From Codonopsis lanceolata (Eukaryota > Streptophyta > Magnoliopsida > Asterales > Campanulaceae), in contig CM028377.1 of NCBI GenBank assembly GCA_013146195.2, positions 25,767,428 to 25,831,427 of the forward strand: a stretch of 64,000 bases of DNA, read 5' to 3'. A program made the translations under genes and the position numbers. Position 1 is the first letter of the stretch. Each line of letters starts with the position of its first letter. The notes beneath the pieces are model-generated. The model had not been told where the DNA came from and searched no databases. It saw nothing but the letters and a program-made list of their open reading frames with translations. Below are positions 38,601-50,600 of the stretch, piece after piece.

Positions 38601-41600
38601 GAGGATTGGTTTTCGAGATTATTTGAACTTGCGATTGATCAAGAGGAGTTGGTAAGCTCCATAGTGGCTAACCATAATGGTTTTGATTCGTGGAGCCCCT
38701 TGTTCAGAAGGGAGTTGCAAGATTGGGAGTTCGAAGGCATGAGTCAATTGTTTGTGATGTTATATGACTACAAAAGAAGTGTGTCGTCGGAGGATAGAGT
38801 TGTTTGGACAGAGTCGAAGGGTAGAAGTTTTTCGGTGCGATCCTTTTATTCTTGCTTGGCGGGAAGGGGTAATTCTTATTTTCCGTGGAAGGAGATTTGG
38901 TGGTCCATGGCTCCAAGGAGAGTGGCGCTCTTTGTTTGGGAAGCAGCGAGGGAGGCCATTTTGACGAGGGATAATTTGAGAGTTGGTGGGAGGATTGTCG
39001 TGAATAGCTGCTATATGTGTAAACGAGACGAAGAGACTGTGAATCACCTTCTTCTCCATTGCTCGGTAGTGAGGGACCTTTGGCATTTGGTTTTCAGAAT
39101 GGTGGGTATCACATGGGTCATGCCTAGATCGGTGAGTCAGTTTCTGCAAGGGTGGTTAGTGTACAAGCGAAGGAGGAAAAAAAGTGTTGGATAAAGATAT
39201 GGTTGGAGAGGAACAGTAGGGTTTTTGACAGCATTGAAGCAGAAGTCGATCGCCTTAAGAAGAATGTCTTACAGCTTATTGGGCTGTGGTGCTTAATGAT
39301 AGATCCCTCAGAGGGGGAGTTTTTTGTTAATATTACGGATAGCTTTGTTGATATTTAGTTGGTGTCTTGTCTATGTCCCATGTAGACATGTCTCCTGATT
39401 AGACGCCTTTATTTATACAAATTCTTTACTTATAAAAAAAATCTCTACTGTCTTTCTCGGAGGCCAATTTTACACAACAATAACAAGTAACGACAACCTC
39501 TTACACATCAAGAGGACAAACAATTCATGGAAACAATCAAGAAAAAGGGTTAAAGAAGGCTAGAGAATTCCATTCTCTGCAAGATTTTTTTTTCTCCCTT
39601 GCTCAACATATTTCTTGGAGTGAGTATATTTTCAAACTCTTATTGTTCAGCTCTTTAAATCTCTAAGACTGTATATTTGCTAGTAATGTAGTTTTCTTTT
39701 TGGGGTTTAATTATGTGCTAAAATGTGATATATTGCATGTTATGTGTGTGGTATATTTCTAGGTACTTACATTACCTATCAAAAAATAAAATAAAATTCT
39801 AGACACTTATATTATGTTCTCTCTTTAGTTTCCAAAATGTAGACACTTCACTGTTTAGTTGTTATCTCTTGAATAAATCAAAATGTAGCTCTTTCATGTT
39901 TAGTTTATTTCTTTTTGGAGTTGATATACTTATTTGTGTTCAAGTTGTCAAAATCTGTAATTTTGTGTTTTCTTTCAAAACACATCATAGTCTGTAAGTC
40001 TTGTAGTCATATGTTTATTTTGATCTTGTTAATTATGTTACTGTGTCGGATTTATTGATGTGTTTCTTCTCCTAATTTCTCCTTAATTATCTAGTTAAAG
40101 CATTTTTTATATTTAAAGTGGTTAGTTTAATTTTCTTATCATGCTAGTATTTTATTTCCTAATGTTGACTTTTGGTTTAGTGTTGTTGACTCCTGTTGAT
40201 CCTTGTTGATCAAAGTTGACCAACTTTGACTTAGGCATAATTTTGGTAATTTTATGTATTTACTTGTTTTACTTTTCTCTTGGCTTGAATATTATCCTTT
40301 TTTCGCTACTATTTGACTGTTGATCGACCACACCCACTTTTGGCCTACGCATTAGGAATTCAAGCATGTTAGCAATTTTCGAGACCGAAAGGGCAAGTTT
40401 GGCGCCTAACCCCTTCTCAACTTGTACTTAGCCTAAACCCTTATAATCTAGGTTTTCCTTTCGTTTCCTTGATTACCAGAAGTGACGACTATTGTTTTAT
40501 TTATGGGTTAATCGCACCATTGGTCCCTTGACTTTGGGTCATTCTCAGTATTAGTCCCTTAACAATTTTTTTTTGTCAAAATTGGATCCTAAAAATTTAA
40601 AATTTTCACGCTGTTAGTCCTTTTGATGGATGCTATTTGAGAAATCTTGTTAAGTGTACACACATTTGTGTAAGGGCTAAATTTAAAATTTTCACACCTA
40701 ATTTTTTTTAATTTGCAATCAAGTCCCTATGGTCTGGAAAAAGACCAAATTGCATTCTTTTCCAAATCCGTGTTTCATGGTTGACAAATTCTCCAAATTC
40801 CCCAATGTTGAGAATGGCCAATGGTGCGATTAACCTTTGTTGTTTTTTTAGAATGATAAATTTACCAACATATTACATCTACGGTTTCATATCCATCATA
40901 GCTCACCCATCATCACTGCTGTCCGGGATGATTATCGGGGAGAGCAAGCAGCAGTCAACCACTCATATTTAGACTCCCCAAATTAGCTGTTGGGGATAGA
41001 ACATCGGGTTAGCATTAGCCCTAACAAAGCAGTGCACGAACGCAGTAAACTACCGCCATTGCCGCCAGCTAGCAGCGCCATTAACGGCCTCCGTGTCCTT
41101 CAAATCTTGTTCTACCGCCTTTGATTCGAATGATTCTTGCTTGATTGTTGTGGGTAGTTACAAATCTGGGTTGGTTTTGAGTAAGTCCGGCACGTTCTCT
41201 TTAAACACGCAGTTGGGAAGATGGGTGGCGGAGTGGGGGTTTCAGCCAGCGAATAGCAGCAACTTGCGTTGTGTTGAGAATTTTGAGAGGTATTGGGGGT
41301 GGAGAATTTTTTTTTCCCTTACCAAAAATTAATTGTTCTTTCCCATTTGATGTTTGTGATTAGCGTTGACCAATAGAAAGAGAGTGGAGAACAGTGGAGA
41401 AGAAAAAAGGGGGAAGGCTGAGTGAGTGTTGGAGAGAGAATCGAGGGAGGAGGGGTTAGAAAGACTTGGTGAACATCGCTGAACTATCTCATCTGCTAAA
41501 GATGGAAATTGGGTATCTCCTTCTCAGTGCCAACGTTTTGAATCTTCCATTTATGTGTGTAGATAGACAAAGAGGAATGAGAAATATTTGTGATATCTAT

Positions 41601-44600
41601 CTCTTTGGCTTCTCAAACGGTTCGGTCACTTTTACCGATTAAAATATTGGGGAATTTGTCAACCATGAAACAAGGAATTTGGGGAAGAAGGCCATTTGGT
41701 CTTTTTCCAGACCATAGGGACTCAATTGCAAATTAAAAAAGTTTAGGTGTAAAAATTTTCAATTTAGCCCTTACACAAATGCACGCGGTACTTATAGGAT
41801 TTCTCATACGGCATCCATCAAAAGGACCGACGGCGTGAAAATTTAAAACTTTTAGGACCCAATTTTGACAAAAAAATGTTAAGGGGCTAATACTGAGAAT
41901 GGCCCAAAGTCAAGGGACCAATGGTGCGATTAACCCTTTATTTATTTTAAAGTTCATTTTGAGGTCTAAGTGTATTCAACACACTCAAGTCAGAAACTCG
42001 TTTTTTTTATCTCAACAACCTTACGGGGTTTGGAACGGGTTCTCACAATGGGTTGCAATGTATGTCTTAAACATTTGATTTTTCAAAAGTGTGGGACGGA
42101 GGCAGAATTTCTTTGAGAGCTTATTTACCTCAAGAAGGTAGTTGTCAAAAACATTGATTAGCTCTATGCATCACCCCTTGCTATCCAACGTATATGTATA
42201 ACAAATTAACATAACTTAGTGTACTGTAGAGGCTAACATTGTCCTGAGAAGTTTTTCTTTACTAATCCTATGCCATTCCTTATGCTCCAGGCTCATATGG
42301 CGAAGTTTACCGTGCAGAATGGAAGGGCACGGTAAGTTGTATAGTTGACTTTGGAATACTTTTATATTCTTTCAAAGTTCTATCATGTGTTGCAGTACTG
42401 GAAACAATTAGATTAGAGTAGCTCAAATCCCTCCTATCTAGTTTGCTTGAATCCAAGTAACCTCTTGCCTTTGCTCATGGTAGAAGAAGCATGTACAATT
42501 AATACTCCCTCCGTTCAAGGCAAAGAGTCCACTATTTCATTTTGGGATATTTCACTTTAAAAGACCATTTTCAAAAAATAAGACATAATAGTGTCATTTT
42601 AATGGGCTATTAAAAGAGTTATTTTCTTAAAAAGTTTGACTTTCAAACAGGGACTCTTTACTCGGAACGGAGGGAGTAACTATGTTCATGCCAAAATATC
42701 ACTGAAAGAAGAGAGATCAACAATGTCGGTGTAGTGGATAAGGCTCAAGGCTTAGCCCACCTGCATGTAGTTGCAGATTCGAATCTCATGGGGGGTGGGG
42801 AATGCATTTAGATAGTTTCCGTAATAATGTAAAATATTACCTCCGAAGAAAGTAGGAAAGAGTAGAGTGGAAAAAGTGCCTATTATAATTTGGTTTTGTA
42901 GGGAGGGTAGTGATGCTTAGAGTCTTTAATTTTTGAAAATGGATATGTATTTTGGGATAACTCAATATGGAAAAAGTGCCTATTTACAATTTTTTGTGTG
43001 ATATTCATGTACCTTCCCAAGAATAGATTTCCTTTTATAAACCCGGATTCTACTCCAAAATCATAGATTTTGATGTACCATTGCCGTTGTTGTTGGTGTC
43101 AGAATGACAGTATCGTAGTTGCAGATTATTTTATCGACCTTAAAACCGTCATAAATAGTGGTTAACTCTGGCATGGCATCCAAAATGAGAAATAGTTTAG
43201 GCTATTGTTTCTTACTATAAAGTACTCCCTCAGTCCCAAAATAAGTGTTCCCCCCTTTATGGAAAGTTTTTCTAAGTCAATTGACTATCATGCCCTTCGT
43301 AAGTGTGAGATAAGAAAAATAATGGACCCCATTGCTTTGGCAACACTAGAAAAATTGAGGGCATTAAAGGAGAAATACATAAGGTCAAATTTTTTATATT
43401 TTATTTTTTAGAACTCGTGTATAGCCAATAGGGACAGTCATTCTGGGACGGAGGGAGTACGCGTTATCTAAAGTCTATATAGTGGGCATTTCTTGTGTAG
43501 GACCTCATTCCATAATTTGTATTTCCTGACAGGAAGTAGCTGTGAAGAAGTTCATGAATCAAGACATATCAGGGGATGCACTGACTCAGTTTAAAGGCGA
43601 AGTAAGTGCCAGAGGTTTTCAACTTGCATCACTCAGATATTTATGAAATAGCATCAGTATTTTTTTAAAGAAGATTTCAGCTTAGTGCCTGGCGGTTGCT
43701 TTATGTAGGTTGAAATCATGTTGAGGCTGAGACATCCTAATGTTGTTCTTTTCATGGGAGCAGTTACTCGTCCCCCTCATCTCTCTATATTGACCGAGTT
43801 TCTACCAAGGTTAATTTCTTGTTTAGATTCTGAAAGCATTCTGAGACATTTGTGTTCCTTCTCTTTAAATTTATTAGTAGGGCATGTTTTAGGTGTTCGC
43901 ATAAGTATGGTAGCTTCTTGATTTTATTCTTGTGCTATTTCGAATCATGTCGTTGTGAGTAGGATATATGGGTTTCTTGGGTTGCAGTTGAACAGATCTG
44001 ACTTGTATTGGTTAGAAATATGACCATGACAAGACATAACTGCATGCCTCTTTTAGAACCATCTAATAATATTATTAAGCCCACCAGACGGTTTAACACT
44101 TTGAAAAAAGAACGATATTAGCAGAACACTTGTGCTCTTAATTCCAAGGGGTAAGAGACATGGCAAGGGCAGTCAACGCAAAGACTTTGAGGTCTTTGGT
44201 TCCAATCCCCATACCAAGAGGTCATACTTACCTATCAAAAAAAAAAAAACTTGTGTTCTACTGAAAGATTTATCAGGTTTGACCCAATCAGCTGAGACTA
44301 TTTTCTATAGGTATATGTACTTTGAGTCTTTGAGCAGTCTGAACATTGACTTTTTTAATATTTCCGTTTTCCTTCTGATGTTGAACACAGGAAGAAGACT
44401 AGCACTTCTTGTTAAAGTAGTGTTTCCTGTGTTGTTATAGTTGTTATTCCAGAAACTTATTAGGGGATATTATCTTATTAAAATTTAAGGATATATTACG
44501 CTATTTATATTCTTGGGGTACGTTTTGTATTTTGGCTGATCAGTCCTTAGTCGTCCTAGAATTAGGATTTTGCTTATACTTCCTTAGTCCCATTATAACT

Positions 44601-47600
44601 GGGCTCATTTTCTTTTTAAGATGTCCCAAAAATTTTGTCCCCTTTCCAAAGTCGGTATGACATTTGCAATTTTCCCTTGGCATACAAAATATTTACACTA
44701 AAGATGAGTAATCAGGCTTATTGATGGTTTAAAAGTGATATGGGCATATATGGAATCAAAAAATTAAGTCAATACATTCAATGAATTTCCTGAAACAATG
44801 ATGAGCTTCGGGGGCAAGTATTATGGAAATGAGGGAGTATATGATAAGTGTCCATGTAAACCCCCATCGACCATTGATGTTGAATACTACTGGTGGAGTG
44901 ATTTCATTTCAGTGCTGGTCCCTTTACAAGCGCAAACGGAGAAACTTTATTTGGGATGCTGCTCCATTAGGTGTGTGTTGGACTATATGGCAGGAAAGAA
45001 ATAGGAGGGCTTTTGATGGTGTGGAAGGGTCCTTGCCGGCAATGAGGAATGCCCTGCTGCGTATTTCCAAAAAAAATGTTCATCGAGTGCGCCGGTGTAT
45101 CCTTAGTGAGGGTGACACAAAGATGAGCTCGTCTTTGTGCCTTTCTTCTCCTTAGTGGTGCTCCTTGGATTGAATTTATGTTACTAATCCAACATCAAGT
45201 GCAAAACCGAAGCCTGGTTTGTCGTGCACTATTCTCGTGCTTACACCAACTTCCCATCATCACACACTAGTCTGTATTACACCAGAACACATTTAAAGTT
45301 TAAACGGGCTCGCTGTACATCTTAATTGATAAACGGCCCTAACATTTGCAGCAGGCCGCAGCCCCTCGCTGTCCACCGAACTAGCACTATTCTCTCTTGC
45401 TCAGTTGGAGGTTTCAAAACCCCAGCACTGGAAATTCAAAAGTCGCACAAAGCCTAGCTCTGGAGCTTGAAGATGAGTGTATTATGGCCAAATTATCCCC
45501 ATTACTATCCCTTTGGCTGTGTTACAAGGACTGTTCATTTTTTCCAAAGTAAAGAGTGTGGCAGTTGGACACCTATATTTAGTGCAAATCTTAAAATTTT
45601 GGCAAGTCGGACACTTGGATCCGCACCCGTATCTCTCTGCCTGAGTTCATGGTAATCCTCAAAATAACAGAACATGACTTGGCTAATTCTGTCGGAGATC
45701 GATATATTTCTTTCTTATCCAAAATAAATAAATAAATTCTTACTTATCAAAAAAAATAAAATCTATCGGTAAACTTATCTTGTTGAATTTGTAAGTCAGT
45801 TCAATCTGTCAATCAGTTAACCTGCCTATGGCTGTAGACGAGCCGAGTCTATGAAAAAATAAAGATTCCATTAAAAGTCAGAATATATGATGCCGGACAG
45901 ACAGAATGCAATTATATATATATATATATTTTTTGATAAGTAAGAAAGTAATATAAATATGCAAGCATCAGAACAGTAGAATGCAATTATAATTTAACTG
46001 CTATTGGGCTATTTTGGCGAGAAAAGAAGGGGAATTTGATGATGGCAGGGCTGTAGTTTTGCTGGTTCTCTAGCAAACTCCAGTGGTGATCGGTGACGAA
46101 GAATAATAGAGAGAGGAAAATGGAAATCAATATTGACTGAACTGGATTATTTGAAGGCAGAAGCGAATAGTAATGATAAAATAATTAAGAACTAGAAGAA
46201 GAAAAAAGAAAAGAGGAAGTGGTAATAACAGTACCGAAGTTGTTTTACAAGGATATCGATCTAGGCTTTGCTTTGATACACGAAGACTGGCCCTACAAGT
46301 GCACAGACAGAAAGAAAGGGGTAAAGAAAGAAGAAAGAGAAGAAGAACGCTTACCCTGGCAAGGGATCTGTGGTGCCTGAAGGCCAAATGGCAAAAGCTT
46401 CAACTCGAATATTATTAATCAACTGTAATTAGACAATGGGGGATATTTTTTTTTTTTGATAAGTAAGGTATAAGTATTATTAACATGCGTCAAAAATGGA
46501 GACGCTAACTTGTACACTGGAAGTATACATGTACTAGACTACTATCCAAAAGACCCCAACCTAATTACAAAAAGGATCCTCTAAAGTTGGGTCGACAGTT
46601 AAGCACCAGAATCTCAAATACAAATGAAAAGACTTTTTAATTCCTACAAGATCAGTTTCATTGTTCTCAAAGGCCCTTCTATTCCTCTCTTTCCAAATGG
46701 TCCACCAAATAGCTGAGGGGGCAAATTTCCAAAAATTGCTCCTTCTATTCCGGGTAAAGGAAGGCCAACCCCGAAGCGTATCAATAACAGTCCTGGGCAT
46801 AACCCACGGGACATCAGCAGAGAGAAAAAGGATGTTCCAAAGCTCCCTAGCCGTAGAGCAATGGAGCAACAAGTGATTTACATCTTCCTCTTCACTTTTG
46901 CACATGTAACACCGATTAACAAAGGTCAAACCCCGAGATCTCAAGTTTTCCCCCGTCAATATGGCACCCCTGGCTGCTTCCCAAACAAAAAAAGCTACCC
47001 TTTCGGGGATTTTATGTTTCCATATTACCTTCCAAGGGAATGGACTTTTTTCCTTCTCAATCAACTTCGAATAGAAAGATCTAACAGAAAACAATCTGTT
47101 CCTAGACAATGGGGGATTACATCAATATCTATAAGACGAAAGTAAATCCGTAACCTACTAGGACTAGGGCTAACAATTGAAAAGAAAATCATAATCCTGC
47201 TAGGAATTAAAATACTATAAGGAGCCGTTTGGTAGCCATGATTAGGCTGGATAGGATTAATAAGCCAAATTTATCGGTGTTTGGTGCCAAATAGGTGGTC
47301 TGGATTAATAATTCATGTTATCGATAAAGCCCTTATCCCTTCGCTAATTATACCAAACGAGAGGATGGTATTATTAGCGCCCTCATTAAAAAAACAAGGG
47401 ATTAAATTTTTAATTCCAAAACTACCCTCGATATATTGTACCAGGATTAATAGTGAGAGCGCTAATAGTGTTGGGATTAATAATACTGATTATCCATACT
47501 CGACTACCAAACAAGCCCTAGGACTAATAATATAATTAAACTAGGAGAACTCTAATACTAATCCTACTTGGACTAGGTTAAATCTAATTGCTAATCATCC

Positions 47601-50600
47601 CCAACAAAAACTACCGGATACATTACAATAAATTTATCCCTAAATAATGAAACAAAATAAATTAATAACAATTTAAGTCTAATTGCATTCTGTCCTTGTT
47701 TGCATCACATCAATATACAAAATTAGACATTAATATACAAAAGTGGACGAGAAATCCACCATAACATGTGAACAAACTCTAGAGATCACAATATTAAAAG
47801 ACCAAGAACCAAAGGTCCATCGTAGCGTGCTAATCTCTTGCAAATAAGTCAAACAAGACCCGAACCAAGCTTTGATTGTTCTTTCATTTTTAACCCAGCT
47901 CAAGTGTTACATGAGCCAAGGAACCTATTTTTTTTTTTTTTGATAGGTAAGTGTGGCCCCTTGATATGAGGATTGGAACCAAGGACCTCAAGGTCTTTGC
48001 CTAAGTGCCCTTGCCATCTCTCCACTCCTTGGGCTACCTATCTTTGAGCTCAATGTAATTACTTCACGAGTGAGATATAAACGAGTCAAGCTTACTCAAA
48101 CTGTACTCGACCCCAAGTAAAAAATATACTCCTTCCGTTCCAAAATAAGTGTCTCCTATTGGTTTTAATAAATTAGTTGACTTTAGGTTATTTTTCTTTA
48201 ATGCCCTCAGTGAGCCCATTTCTTTTGCATCTCTCAAGCACTAAGGCTAGTATAGTCAAATGAATTTAAGACTCTTTCCAAATAAAGAAAGTGGACAAAT
48301 ATTTTGGGATGAAGGGACTATTAGAGATCTTAACAAATATACATAAATTGTCCTCCCTCCATCTCATTTAGAGATGGATGATTTGACTTTTATGGTCAAT
48401 TTGACCAATTTTTAGATGTTACATATTTTTATGAGAGAAAATAAAACTTTAAATTTTTGGAGACTACATTAAAAGTACTATACTTCATGAGTTCTAAAAT
48501 TCTGAAAAAAACAACTAAATCCTCGTCAAATATCCATCAAACAATTTGTCAATTTGACCAAAAAAGTTGAAGTGGCCCTCTCCTTTTTTGGGACAGAGGG
48601 AGTATATATTTTGAGATTAACAAGTTTATTCAAGCCGAGCTTAGCTGAGTCGGTCTTGTTTATACCTCGTGCGTAAAATCATGTTTGAGCTCGATTCAAC
48701 CCAACATGAGTCGAGCCTGTTTGAGCTTTAAATGAACCGAGAGTCGGCTCGGTTTATTAAACAGCCGGCTTGTTTATACCTGAATCCCTTGCAATGGTGG
48801 CATATAGTCTGACATTCTGCGTTTCTTGCTGTTTGATCGTTGTTAGGATTGAATTATGTAGCTTCTCATATCCTTGCTTATTAAAAAAAAGGTTTTGTAC
48901 CTAGTCCAACATCATCTCTTCAGTCCAACATTTTTTCTGGAAGCTCTTTGTTCTTTGTTGCAAACTCTCTTTTTCTATGACTAACCTTTCCCTTGGTAAT
49001 CTTACAATTAACATTTTCTTCCATTACAGAGCAATCAAAAAATTCCTGTTGAAGAAAAACTCCTTAAGCCCATGATGTACTCATTCTGAATACCCAGATT
49101 TTGATTCAAAGAATAGATGACTAGCATATTAAATATGCTGCAGACCCCCCCCCCCTCCCCAACAACAATTTGCATGAAGATTCTGTTCTAATTTCCTTTT
49201 TTCTTCATCCAGCTGCCCTGCCCCCGTTTTCTCATCCAACCTACTGATCTCCTCCGATATAGCCTTAATTTTGATGTCCACCAATCCCCGCTTTCTCACA
49301 GGATAGAGCTCAAGCAGGAGTTTACGCGTTTACTCATCATTGAAGAGATTAACTGGAAACAAAATCATGGGTTCAGTTGCTCAAAGACGGTGATAGAAAT
49401 ACAAAATTCTTCCATAGAATGGCTAGTATTCGTGGAGTGGCTAAGCGAATTCAGAAAATAAAGATAGATGGTGTAGAGCTGGAAGAGAGGAAAGATATTA
49501 GGCATGGTATACCGGGTTTCTACCTGCGGTTTTATGAGGATTGTGGGTCTTGGAGACCTAATTTGGACGGGGTCACTTTTGGAAGATTAGAGGAGGCAGA
49601 TTCAGTTTCTTTGGAGCGTCCCTTCACTGAGGAGGAGGTGGTGGTGGAGTTGAGGCTCATGAGTGGTGATAAAGCTCCACGCTCTATGGCTTTTTTCCAG
49701 CATTGTTGGGAGACTCATTATGAAGGTTTTTCAATTTTTCCATACCAATATGTATTTCGAAAAGAGCCTTAATACCACTTTTATATTGCTGATTCCGAAG
49801 AAGAAAGGCGCGACGTATTTGAAGGACTACAGACCCATTAGTCTAGTTGGGGGCATTTACAAGCTAATTGCGAGGGTCCTTTCCCAGAGGTTGAAGAAGG
49901 TGATTGGTAAGATTGTTTCGGAGTCTCAACGTACTTTCATTAAGTATAGAAAAATCTTGGATGCATCCCTTCTAGCTAATAAGGTTGTGGACGACAGCAT
50001 GAAAAGAGGTGTTTCGGGTTTATTGTGCAAGTTGGATATTGAGAAGGCATACGACCATGTCAACTCGGATTTTGTGCTCTATATGATGGATAGAATGGGG
50101 TTCGGGGATAAATGGAGGAGGTGGATTCGCTTTTGCATCTCTTCAGTACGCTTTTCAGTTTTGGGGTTTAGGGAATAAATGGGTTCGAGGGGCCTTCGTC
50201 AAGGTGATCCATTATCCCCGTTCTTGTTTATTCTTGTGATGGAGAGGCCTTGAGTAAACAGTTTTGGGGTTCAGAGATAAATGGGTTCGAGGGGCCTTTG
50301 TCAAGGTGATCCATTATCCCCGTTCTTGTTTATTCTTGTGATGGAGGCCTTGAGTAAACTCTTGAAGAAGGCAGTCCAGGGGGGATTTATTGGCGGTTTT
50401 AAGGTGGGAAGTGGAGGTGTGACGGAGTTAGAGGTTTCTCACTTGCTCTTTGCGGATGATTCGAAGGTTTTTTGTGGGGCAGAGAAGGCACAGCTGGGTT
50501 ACCTTTGTATGGTGCTACTATTTTTTCAAGCAGTTTCGGGGCTTAGAGTAAATATCCTCAAGAGTGAGATTATTCCGGTAGGTGTGGTGAATGATATTTG

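Noticed and set aside
41093..41332. Independent gene inside the MULE
   Set aside because: Short open frame without recognisable domain; kept only as possible captured cargo.
44139..44247. tRNA gene
   Set aside because: Box A and B only; no cloverleaf acceptor stem, poly-A tail and target duplications present, so a SINE.
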